NCBI GenBank assembly: GCA_054601695.1
Contig: BAAHQB010000051.1
Coordinates: forward strand, 744,001 to 808,000
Reading direction: 5' to 3'
Origin: Amorphochlora amoebiformis
Taxonomy: Eukaryota > Cercozoa > Chlorarachniophyceae
Length of the DNA: 64,000 nucleotides
The stretch's first letter is position 1. Every line of letters begins with the position of its first letter. Below the pieces are notes generated by a model, which made no database searches, had not been told where the DNA came from, and saw nothing but the letters and a program-made list of their open reading frames with translations. A program made the position numbers and the translations under genes. Below, piece after piece: positions 1 to 64,000 of this stretch.

Positions 1-49
1 TATATATATATATATATATTATATATATGAATTTGCATATATATAATAC

Positions 50-15619
<15,570 letters not shown>

Positions 15620-15747
15620 CTAAGCATACACACACATAATTTCACATGTGTATATTTGTATATGTATACAAGCATATACACGTATAAACTTATTGTGGTT
15701 AAAAAGTATAAATCCTTCTCACAAATACCTGGGAAGTGTTCTTCCCC

Positions 15748-16161
15748 TCACCGCCAAGCATCGAACCTTCCCCCCCTCTCCCCCGAGCCAAACATTTTCG
15801 GCATACGGTTAAATGATGGCCAGCATCCACCCGAAGGCCCCGCCGCCCTGAAACACTTGAGTCCCGACTCGGGTCGATTCCATGGCGGTTCTGATTTGCT
15901 CCCGGCCTTCCATCCAAAAGAGAGGGCCTCCGCGAAGGCTCGTTCTAAGAGTTAGGGCCGGAGAACTATCAAGGGCCTTCGAGTTTATGAGATGAATAGG
16001 GGATCTTCCGGAAAGCAAGAGGGTTTCCGGAGTCGTGACCTGCTTCCGAAGAAATTGAGCGAAAAGGCTCGACAAGACCGAGTATTTTTCCTATTTCGAA
16101 AAGAAAAAGTATATAAGTGGCTTAGAATGAAGATATTCGTCAAATCCGTGAGGAAATCACC
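15748..16161 (-). CDS. Unresolved minus-strand coding block between two genes
   Basis: About 600 bases of GC-richer sequence without microsatellites lie here, open in more than one minus-strand frame. One model splices an upstream piece (SVESGIYELRWKKT ending at 16161) to 16090-16040 (KILGLVEPFRSISSEA) and 15944-15748 (ERAFAEALSFGWKAGSKSEP and on to RGGRFDAWR, then stop). A second model is the unspliced frame 16090-15809 (EKYSVLSSLFAQFLRKQVTT and on to GGGAFGWMLAII). In a third frame 15944-15726 ends at a good CAG/GTATTT donor. I cannot choose between them. The block could be a small separate gene or the 5' part of the large left gene. No family is recognised. Confidence 0.35.
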
Positions 16162-16485
16162 TGTTTTCTTCCACCGCAGCTCATAAATGCCGGATTCTAC
16201 GCTACCCGAGACAGCTTGGTCTGGTTTGCCATCATCAAGCCGACAAATTATACTCCTCTTTTGCTTAATGGACACGTGTTATTCATCGAATATTAGGGTA
16301 ATTTTGGTTATGTACATATCTGTACTTTGATATTAAAGCTACCAGTTTATTTATCGGCTATGGCCTCTTCAGAAGGCTCTTCTAGGTGTCTACTTGTTTA
16401 AATCATATTTGCTTTTGGATGAGAATTTAGGTTGAATTAATTAGTTTTGAGACCTCGTGCAGACATAGGGTAAATTTACCATGGC

Positions 16486-16716
16486 ATGGGGGGTACAGAA
16501 ATACTTGTGGATAGTAAGCCTATTCATCTACGTAGCAGGGAAAGCTTAATATCAAAAGGAGATGGAATGTTATTTATATGGTTTGATTCTCCACTGAGCT
16601 GTTTAATCAATGCCCAATTTTCTGTTTTGACAAATACTTATATAATGCTACGGACCTACGGTCGACTATCTGAGGCTAGTTTGACTATGGCACGATATCA
16701 TTACATATATGCATAA
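16486..16716 (+). CDS. Possible small ORF, 76 codons, function unknown
   Basis: The frame starts MGGTEILVDSKPIHLRSRES and runs through ordinary-complexity sequence to TAA at 16714-16716 with no microsatellite. An overlapping start 7 nt upstream, in better context (ttaccATGGca), gives a hydrophobic, signal-peptide-like MAWGVQKYLWIVSLFIYVAG that stops soon after. No splice context or family was recognised. It may be a genuine short gene, a first exon or chance. Confidence 0.25.
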   Translation: MGGTEILVDSKPIHLRSRESLISKGDGMLFIWFDSPLSCLINAQFSVLTNTYIMLRTYGRLSEASLTMARYHYIYA

Positions 16717-16721
16717 ATATG

Positions 16722-16759
<38 letters not shown>

Positions 16760-16802
16760 CTATATAGACAGATTATATCTAGTATATGTATGTATGTGTG
16801 TT

Positions 16803-16856
<54 letters not shown>

Positions 16857-17699
16857 ATATATATATATACACACATATATGCACGTATACCATGCTAGAT
16901 ATATATTCATGACTATATACTAGCAAAATATATCGTGACAGCGACAAAATCTAGACTCTATATATGATAAAGTCTATCTAGACTCTAAGACTAGTCTCTA
17001 CTATCTGTCTACAAACTTATGAAGTTTTGTGGACTATAGATCCTACTTTAGGTACTAGTATAGTAAGTTGTATATAAAGTATGATATGTATATCTAGATA
17101 TATATACACACATATATATATATATATATATGTATGTGTATCTGTTTATATATATATATATACATATATATTATATATTTATATATTATATGCGTACATC
17201 ATAATATTACCTGATATATAATATTATATAGGCATATACTAGATATGATATACATATTTTATATATGATATATGATATATATATATATATATATATATAT
17301 AACATATATATATATATACACATATACATACACACATATATACACATATATACACACAATGTGTGTGTGCACATCATTCCGATGCATTCATCACACACAC
17401 ACACATATATACACACACACATACACATATATATATATACATATATATATATATACTATAGTACTATGATATCATAAATATGTAAATATGGTGGAGTTGT
17501 AGCTATCGATCGCTGGCATTCGCGATGAACATTATTATTGATCATCCTAATGTGACGACCTCAATACGGTGACAAAACGAAGTTCATTGCGCATGGGACA
17601 TTAACTGAACGCGCATAGCGTTAAAGGTACCTACGGACGCATCTGGCCCACGGAGTCTGAGCCAGTCGCGCCGTGTTACCTTTCGGTCCGGACGGCTAC
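16717..17699. other. Non-coding stretch 3' of the C2 gene
   Basis: 16,720-17,480 is TA and TG microsatellite broken by short pieces rich in the palindromic-like ctaga motif (16,880-17,100). 17,490-17,699 is ordinary sequence directly after the stop codon of the C2 gene on its strand, and is probably its 3' UTR and polyadenylation region. No gene seen. Confidence 0.5.
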
Positions 17700-18254
17700 T
17701 TAGCCCACGGTCTCCCCGAACACTTCGATATCCGCCACAACAAGGGCCTCTACCGTCCCAACGTTGTTTGGTTCAACTTGCTGAGGAAGGACGGCCGGGG
17801 TGGTTACATACTGCAGCTCCGGCATGGGGGGAGGTGACGGGTTGAAATACTGCAGCTCCGGCGTGGGGGAAGGCGACGGTTTGAAAGCCGTTGCCGGGTT
17901 GACAACCCGGGGTGTACCCACGACCACAGCCACGCCATCGCCTACCGGGACTTCTTCGTAAGCTGGGGGAGGCGCTTCGTCGTAGGCGGCTACAATTTCC
18001 TTCTCGGAGCAGCGGGGCTTTAGCTCCTTGACTTCTGGGGTGGTAGAAACCGCGGCGACAATCTTTGCCTCAACCGGTGCTTGTTGGTACTGGACGTCCA
18101 CAACTGGTGGCGCAGGGACGAGAAGCTGTTTGCGACTGAATTTCTTTTGAGGTTTCATCGTGTTCCCGTTCGGAATAATGACCTGGAAGGAGAATAGGAA
18201 TATAAAATTTACCTGCGTTTATGCATGTATGCACCTGTACATAATTGTATACTC

Positions 18255-18295
<41 letters not shown>

Positions 18296-18385
18296 TTATA
18301 TATATATATATATATATTACAATATATATAAATTGTGTTCTATTATACATAACTACATTCCTACTATTATATATATATATATATT

Positions 18386-18436
<51 letters not shown>

Positions 18437-18467
18437 TATATATATTTTTTATATATATATATATTTT

Positions 18468-18508
<41 letters not shown>

Positions 18509-18577
18509 GTAATATAAATGCGCGTGTTGGATGATGAATCGCAATTGCCATCTACATATATATATATGTATATGTGA

Positions 18578-18611
<34 letters not shown>

Positions 18612-18615
18612 GTGA

Positions 18616-18658
<43 letters not shown>

Positions 18659-20414
18659 ACCTTGGCGAGATTGTCGCCTCCTAGCTGAATGCATGTCCAA
18701 CCCCTTCCATGGCGCACCCAGATGGTGGTCGGGACCCCAGGATCCTCGACGGTCACCATACCCCGGCACAAGAACAGACTGCCCTTGGGCATGTATCCCA
18801 TCACGTGTTTGCTAGTTCCCTATAGAGAATCATGGTTAAATATGCAATTTTTTATTGGTGTTGATCAAGCTCACCGGACTGCTGCGAATGTATAGTCCGT
18901 TGTCGTACGTCACCTCCCACAGCTCCACACCCGACTTGAGACGCATGAATGAGTCGCTGGCGAGCTTAAAGCAAGAATAGCCACCCCAAAGCTTGACCCA
19001 GTATGAATGCTCAGTAGGTACAGAGACCAGGCCTCGCGACACCAAACAGTCACCCTTCCTGAGCACTGGCTTCGTTCTGTTGGCGCGGAGTCCCGGAGCC
19101 GTACGGATTGAGACTTCCTCCGTGACCTCCCACCATCCTTGCCCCTCTCCAAGAGGGATCATAGTCACTAGAGCGTCCAGCTTGAGGCAAGACCAACCGT
19201 CGAGGGTGGAGATCCAGATAGACTTTTGTCCGTTCTTTTCGGTCACGTGCTTGATCTCTCGGCTCACGGCGACGTCCATGTACCTTAGACCTCGAAGAAT
19301 CTTAGCCTTCAGGCTGGGCTTAGCACGAACGGAAACCCCTTGCTTAAGAACGACCTGGAAAGCCTTTCGGAACATTATCTGTGCCATGTACGAGGTCTTG
19401 GTTGAGGCAGCGCAAGACCACCCGTGGTCATGCATGACCCAGCTCTTTCTCGCCCCCTTTTGCTCCTCGATGGAAACAGCCTGCCGTCCGATAATTACCT
19501 CGCCCTGTTGGAGTATCTTCTCGTTACGCTTGGCGTGGGACCCAGGAGCCATGCGAGTGGACACTCCACCCTTCTCGATAATTTCGTATATTTTGAAGTC
19601 ACAAAGGGGGACGAGGAGCTGCTCGCGGCCATACTTTACGCACGACCATCCTTGCTCGTGACGTATCCAGTAGGTCACAATGTACTTACCGTTCTTCATC
19701 TTGGCGGATGCCTTATGGATGCGGTCCGAATCAATGAGTTCACCTCGCTTGAGAACAACGGGTTCTTTCCCGTCGTAAGTTACCATCTTGCCATTTAATG
19801 ACGGCGTGGTACGAACCGTGACACCCTGGTCGAGTGCAACTTGCCAGATCATGTGAGGAAGCGGCTCAGTGGGGGGCGGAGGAGGCTTCGCATTGCCCGA
19901 CGCAACCGAGACTGCCGATGGATTGCGTCTGTGGGTCTGGAGATATGTTTTTCCGTTCACCTTAATGCGGAAAAAGACTTCCCCTCGGATCTTGTGAAGG
20001 TACTGCTTGGAGTGGATCCTCCACCATCCACCCTTGGCTGGGGTTTTCTTCCAGAATTCATAGAGGTCGACACTACGCTTGCCGATGACGGTGTCGCTGA
20101 AGGTTTCCTTCGACCAGACCTCAATGTGGATCTTCTGTTCAGTTTCGCGGGTGATGTTAAACTCGAAAGCTTGGTTCCACTTGGGCTCGAGGCCGCCCTT
20201 CTTGTGGATCTATACGATGAATCCAAACGTGAGTATACCCGAATATATGTGCACAAAGCAATGTGCATCAAAAGCGAACCTTGGTGACCAGCCTTTTCTC
20301 ACCGATCTTCATGACGAGGTAGGGGCTCTGCGTGCCAAGCATCTTCTTGTCAGTCAGTTTCCTCCCTTTATAAACCTCTATTCGGAGTTTCCCTTCAACA
20401 TAGCGATGAGACAT
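17700..20414 (-). CDS. C2 domain plus five SH3-like repeats and Pro-rich PPxY tail (703 aa, 4 exons)
   Basis: Exons on the minus strand: 20414-20280, 20209-18875, 18819-18661, 18182-17700. All junctions are phase 0 with GT-AG ends and the total is 703 codons plus stop. Residues 1 to about 130 look like a C2 domain, the Ca2+/phospholipid-binding beta-sandwich: [59 protein letters not shown]. From about residue 163 to 543 there are five copies of a 70-80 residue unit. Each opens with a W/F-x-V, Gly-Val-x-(V/I/T)-R-x-x-P motif and closes with (H/L)-x-G-(W/Y)-(S/T/A)-C. This resembles bacterial-SH3-type beta-barrel repeats (inference). The tail (about 544-703) is Pro/Val/Glu-rich, with a WW-ligand-type PPxY motif (PPPAYEEVP) and a duplicated TPELQYF/MPELQYV unit. 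There is no signal peptide or membrane segment, so it is probably cytosolic and membrane-recruited. I know no named family with this order of domains. Confidence 0.88.
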
Positions 20415-20852
20415 TGTATTCTTCGTTGATATGAGTTCTCAGCTCTGGCTTGCGTCTATGCCGATCAGATGAAATAATAATAACGCCCGAGCCACGAAAG
20501 GGTCCAAACAAGTTTGAAACAAAACTTCCCGACTAAATAATTCTTTGGGTGAATTTATCGTATAAAATACGTCTATAATATGACCTATTTATAGCGTGAG
20601 AAGCGTAACGGTCCTGTTACTAACTTTACTATATTAAGCTACACCCGGGATTTAATTTACCATATTATTACCAGCACACTTGTAAGTCAGAAGTAGCTTC
20701 GGAGGGAAGGTGTTTGGGCATCCTCTGGAACCCGAGTTTGAATCAGAGAGCTACAAGGGATACGAAATGGAGGCGATACCTGGTCAACAGCTTGAGACTG
20801 GAGGCATCCGGACTATGGCGATGCGGGTAGGGTGACTTTTGGTGAATCTCTG
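20415..20852. promoter_or_regulatory. Divergent intergenic region between the C2 gene (-) and the coiled-coil gene (+)
   Basis: About 440 nt of ordinary-complexity sequence separates the two divergent start codons, so it must hold both 5' leaders and promoters unless upstream non-coding exons exist. An AT-rich element (ctatttatagcg near 20583-20595) could be TATA-like. I see no long microsatellite here, in contrast to the introns on both sides. An open but unassigned plus-strand frame crosses 20683-20835. Confidence 0.4.
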
Positions 20853-21037
20853 ATGGTAAATGATTGGCAACCCTATCAGATGAATGTGGAGGGATTTTAT
20901 CACGATATCAACAAGCGGCTGCAGCTCAATATGGAAGGACTCAAGATCATGCACCAAGACTTCGCGCTGAAAGCTGACGTACATATAATGGAATTCATAG
21001 ATAGTATAGTCTACGATAATATGCACGCGCGTATGTA

Positions 21038-21122
<85 letters not shown>

Positions 21123-21543
21123 ATATATATATATATATAATATACATAAGTACCATACTACTACCATTTACCAGGTAGCCCTCAATGCAACCGAAGCAAC
21201 CCGCAAACGTCTCCTTGCCTCTCTCCATAGCCGTCTCGAGTCTCACAAAACTCCTGTCCAACTTCCCAAACAAGTCCTCAACCCGATCAAACCCAAATAT
21301 CCCAAATCCATCCCTAATTCAACCCTTACCCTAGGAGGAGGCAAAGGAGGAGCGTAAATTCGAGGAATTTAAGCCGTTTCCATCTGATGGAAAGACAGAG
21401 ATGAAAGATAAGAAAGTGCTATCCTATACCCAACTTTTCTAATTCCAGCTCTCATAATAATATCAAACCTAAACCCATCTACGCCTGAATTCTACACCTA
21501 TTCCGTAGTGCTAACTGAGAGGTCAAGATGCATATATATGTAT

Positions 21544-21597
<54 letters not shown>

Positions 21598-21619
21598 TAT
21601 GTATATATATATATGTTTG

Positions 21620-21691
<72 letters not shown>

Positions 21692-21724
21692 ATACATGTA
21701 CACATACATATAGCTATATATAAT

Positions 21725-21769
<45 letters not shown>

Positions 21770-21797
21770 GTGTGTGTGTATACATGTGTATGTAGGT

Positions 21798-21894
<97 letters not shown>

Positions 21895-21992
21895 CACATA
21901 TACACACATATATATCTATATAGATATTATATATATATGTGTGTGTGTATACTTGTGTATGTATGTAAATATATAAACATACACATATATAC

Positions 21993-22037
<45 letters not shown>

Positions 22038-22068
22038 TAAATATGCATTTATATATGATATATATACT

Positions 22069-22100
<32 letters not shown>

Positions 22101-22151
22101 TATATAATATATATATTATATTTGTATATATATATATAATATATGTATTTG

Positions 22152-22188
<37 letters not shown>

Positions 22189-22899
22189 GAGCATAAATAT
22201 ATACATATATTTATTTTATATATTTCTACATGTATATATATATATATATGTATTTTCATATATATATATATATATGTGTGTGTGTATATATATACATTTA
22301 TTTATAGACTATAAATATATACATATATTTATTATATATATATTTCTATATATTTATATATGTTCACATATATATGTATATATATATATATATGTTACAT
22401 AAAAGGATTCAGTCATTCGAGGGGACGCTAATCTGAATGTTGATCTCAACAACGCTAGTCATAACGGTGTCATTCAACAATTTAACATCAAAATCGAATC
22501 CTAAATCTTACCTATCTAAACCTTTTATAGCCCTGACGCCATAACTTAGCCCAATTAATCGCCTAATTTATCCCTAGCTTATCTAACCCTAGCTAAACCC
22601 AATCTTAACTTGACCAATACTAACTATGAGAGCGTTATGTACACGGTGAGAGCATGTACGAATGTTGCTAGCACTCAACGCGTTTGCCCGAGCAATAGCT
22701 AACCGTAACTCTTATCTAGCCAGTTTTCTCGTCCTAATTTCAATCGTCCTAGTCCTAACCCAAGCCTTAAAACTTTCAATTGTCCTAGTCCTAACTCAAG
22801 CCTTAAAACCTAACCCTAGCGAATATGCGAGAGGAGAAGGAAAAACTTCAGAAGGAGGCGCAGGTATACGTGTGTGTTGCGCATATAATACTCACAAGA

Positions 22900-22975
<76 letters not shown>

Positions 22976-22986
22976 ATATATAAATC

Positions 22987-23059
<73 letters not shown>

Positions 23060-23435
23060 TCATACGAACATAGGTAATTATACACACACACACACACAAC
23101 ATATTTCATAAAGCTGTACATATATATATATACATAAATATATATTATATATATATATATATACGTAATTTCATGTATTAGAGAAGAGAGGGAGAGAGAG
23201 AGAGACGTGGAGAGGGTGAAAGAAGTATACGTATGAAAACGTACCAAAGATAAGTAATAATAAACAAAAAGAAGATTCTCTCCGAGGTAAAAGCTATGGA
23301 GGAGCTTGCAATGGCTACCAAGAATAAGGTTGGATTATGTATATGTATATGTCTACATATATAATATAATATATATATATATATATGTATGTATATATTA
23401 TATATATATATATTTATATATATACATATATATAT

Positions 23436-23468
<33 letters not shown>

Positions 23469-23544
23469 GTGTGTGTATACATAAATATGTACAAGTATAT
23501 ATATATACACAATATAATAATAAACGCACATAAAAATGTTTACA

Positions 23545-23609
<65 letters not shown>

Positions 23610-23819
23610 TGCAATAGTAAAAAAAAACTAATCAGCTTTACTAACAATAGGATCCCGCGATATTGACAGCTGAAAATGCAAGATATTTCGCTCGTATTGC
23701 TGCCGAATATAGCGACTACTCACTCGGGTTACGCGAGGACCTCGCTGCCATCATGACAATCACTGCACCGGACTTGCCGTGACCTCAGCGATATTCTTCT
23801 ACATGTATACATGCTTATG

Positions 23820-23854
<35 letters not shown>

Positions 23855-24311
23855 GTAATAATAATAATAATAATATAAATATGTACGTGTACGTACATGC
23901 TTGCTACTGTAGATTCTGTAGATCTGGTAGATAGGCTCGGCGGTGTTTGAAACATAAATTTCAAGTCGATAATCAATGTTGTTATACCATTTCCGTTTCA
24001 AATTAATCCATTTGTTCCAGTTTGACTTATTTTTTACCAATGATATAAAGTTAAAAAGCTACTGCTGTACTTCGTATACTAACTTATAATATGTGCATAA
24101 TAGATATTTTCCGATGATCATTCTAGTGTGGTATATACATATAAAAAAGTATATATATATATAAAATATTATATATATATTATATATATATTTGTATATG
24201 TATATATATATATATATTTATACATATATATATATATATATTATATATATATATATATATATTATGTATATATATATATATATATCAATATATATATATA
24301 TATATATTTTA

Positions 24312-24372
<61 letters not shown>

Positions 24373-24523
24373 CAATTGTACTGTATAGCATGTGAATCAT
24401 ACAACAATGATGTACAATATCATACAATGTATCACATAATATCACACACACACACTATATATACGTATATATATATATATATATTTAATATTATATATAT
24501 ATATATATATATATTTGTGTGTT

Positions 24524-24558
<35 letters not shown>

Positions 24559-25449
24559 TATATATATATATATATATATATATGTAATATTGTATGTGTG
24601 TACGCGCGTACTATAGTCCAATAGTATATGTCTAGGCTGGCATGCCCATTATGACCTCATCACATGGAAATTCAACGTGGAGTCGTAACCGTTATCGTTG
24701 GCTATTCCCCTCGAAATTTCCCAATTTCCCCCATAGAATAAATCGAAATTTCCGATATGAAGGGTTGTTTTCAACACTATATTCGACCCTGTAATGAAGA
24801 AATTTCGGGGAGAATGTTGCGATCTTCCCCACGCCATTAGGAAAACACCGAAAAATTTTAGACCCAAATAACTAGTAACTTGGAGCCCCATGGGCACCTA
24901 ATCCTCAGCTCAATTGCAATCATACGGGGTTCCATCCGTTCCCATTACTATTATACCACGTACATCAGTCAGATATATCCTCACATGTGTACTATTAACT
25001 CGGTCTCGCACGGGGCTTCGCACCCCATCTCCATACTCACAATTCCATTGAGATTGGCGTGTCCAATTGTTAAAATGCGATAAATTTTCCTCACACATTC
25101 GAAGAGCCTAGATTTAATTGAATACAGAGCGTTGAAGCCCCATAAAAATTTCTAATTGCACCGGGAGAGCACTTTCGCAGGTCATCCGGAACCGCTGTAG
25201 ACGCCATCGAATCGGAATTGATTTGGGTAAAATCTGAATAACGCAGAAGGTTGGGTATTTTCAGGAAAATATTAATTTAAACCTCTAACAAATCAACGTC
25301 AGACCTTTAATACAAACAATTAAACTATTAGATATCAATACTCCAATATATACGTATATAAGATATTTGATATCTTACAGGTGCTAGTATCGTGTATTCC
25401 CGGGAAATCGGCAAAAGTACACGTGGTAATAAACCCCGCAGAGATCTGA
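20853..25449 (+). CDS. Unrecognised small coiled-coil protein, eight candidate exons
   Basis: I do not recognise this protein. Candidate exons: 20853-20978, 21175-21273, 21335-21415, 22834-22863, 23272-23338, 23670-23778, 25181-25226, 25381-25449. They join in phase to about 208 residues. It begins [20 protein letters not shown], has charged helical segments ([50 protein letters not shown]), then a more ordered C-terminal part ([69 protein letters not shown]) ending at TGA 25447-25449. The middle looks coiled-coil-like and the end looks alpha/beta. The start is uncertain because a frame reading [13 protein letters not shown] is also open from 20767. The fifth exon could end at 23328 instead. 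One more weak exon candidate ([16 protein letters not shown]) lies near 22405-22461. The gene is divergent from the C2 protein gene and ends 88 nt before the GCN1 start. Confidence 0.5.
22188..22352. repeat. Direct duplication in an intron
   Basis: The segment around 22188-22233 (gcataaatatatacatatat, then ttattttatatatttcta) recurs at about 22310-22352 as ctataaatatatacatatat followed by ttattatatatatatttcta. The copies are separated by TA/TG microsatellite. Confidence 0.65.
22728..22813 (+). repeat. Tandem pair of about 42-bp units, C-rich on the sense strand
   Basis: The core gtcctagtcctaacycaagc plus cttaaaac occurs twice in tandem just before the 22,834 exon. It also contains CCTAAC motifs. 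Confidence 0.75.
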
Positions 25450-25537
25450 CCGAGGTGACGGCAACCAAAGCGGTGGACATTTCCTGCGTGGTGCCGACCG
25501 AAACTGAGAGTCTCACCAGTCGATAAAGGATCGTAAA

Positions 25538-63529
<37,992 letters not shown>

Positions 63530-63673
63530 GTAATTGCTAATTTCTCACTCAAGCTCTCGAATCACGCCTCTCTCTCTCTATCTCTACCTCTCTTCCTCTG
63601 TCTCTCTCAGTTTGTATGTCTACCAAGTATATGTATGTACTCATCGGAAATTGTATGTCTACATAATACATGT

Positions 63674-63705
<32 letters not shown>

Positions 63706-63822
63706 GACGTGTATGTATGTTATATATAGGTAAAAATATACATGCATATATAAATATATATATATATACATAGATATATATACATATATATATATATATA
63801 TGTGTGTGTGTGCATGTGTATG

Positions 63823-63863
<41 letters not shown>

Positions 63864-63877
63864 ATATATATATTCTA

Positions 63878-63912
<35 letters not shown>

Positions 63913-63956
63913 GTGAATACTTTTACATGTTAAATATGTATCTAATACATATATAT

Positions 63957-63993
<37 letters not shown>

Positions 63994-64000
63994 TTGTGTA
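63530..64000 (+). other. Unfinished GCN1 intron at right edge
   Basis: After the donor CA/GTAATT at 63530 there is a short CT-rich stretch, then TA and TG microsatellite to the window edge. I see no further exon with an acceptor in phase. Confidence 0.6.

Noticed and set aside
18993-19798. Plus-strand open frames (222 and 124 codons) over the C2 gene
   Set aside because: Shadows of the long minus-strand exon 18875-20209, which has the repeat structure and clean splice sites.
22662-23111. 149-codon plus-strand frame starting in ordinary sequence
   Set aside because: It runs through C-rich CCTAAC repeats and then TA tract. Only the short piece near 22834-22863, in another frame, makes sense as an exon.
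24649-24897. 82-codon minus-strand frame
   Set aside because: Contains no recognisable motif, has no splice partners, and lies inside an intron of the plus-strand gene between 23778 and 25181.

Overview
The window is nuclear DNA from an intron-rich eukaryote. Genes are chopped into many short exons (typically 30-150 nt) with GT-AG boundaries, and the introns are filled with long (TA)n, (TG)n and (CA)n microsatellites. Only a few percent to about 14 percent of any gene span is coding. Telomere-like CCCTAA motifs are scattered through introns, so the species probably has a TTAGGG-type telomere, which is shared by animals, fungi and many protists. I cannot place the organism more closely. Nearly all long open frames in the raw sequence are TA tracts read as Tyr-Ile repeats and are not genes. 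The genes below were built by hand, joining exons through splice sites and reading phase.

Layout. (1) About 50-15,620, minus strand: a many-exon gene running off the left edge. It encodes an alpha-helical, HEAT-like protein with low-complexity linkers, tentatively a condensin subunit 1 (CND1/NCAPD2)-like protein; its ends are not resolved. (2) 15,748-16,161, minus strand: a GC-richer block with coding potential in several frames, not resolved. A possible 76-codon plus-strand ORF lies at 16,486-16,716, then non-coding sequence to 17,700. (3) 17,700-20,414, minus strand: a clean four-exon gene for a 703-residue protein with an N-terminal C2 domain, five SH3-like repeats and a Pro-rich PPxY tail. 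(4) 20,853-25,449, plus strand: an unrecognised small coiled-coil protein of eight candidate exons, divergent from gene 3. (5) 25,538-63,529 and beyond, plus strand: GCN1, the HEAT-repeat ribosome-associated activator of the eIF2alpha kinase GCN2. At least 73 exons with an unbroken phase chain give about 1,760 codons; the gene continues past the right edge.

Common themes. In every gene, (TA)n tracts often touch the splice sites directly, giving GTATAT donors and TATAG acceptors. The degenerate CCCTAA repeats lie almost always on the sense strand of the host gene and switch strand where gene orientation switches. They supply CTAAC (branch-point-like) and CCCTAG (acceptor) motifs. No tRNA, rRNA, CRISPR, insertion sequence or bacterial operon was seen.
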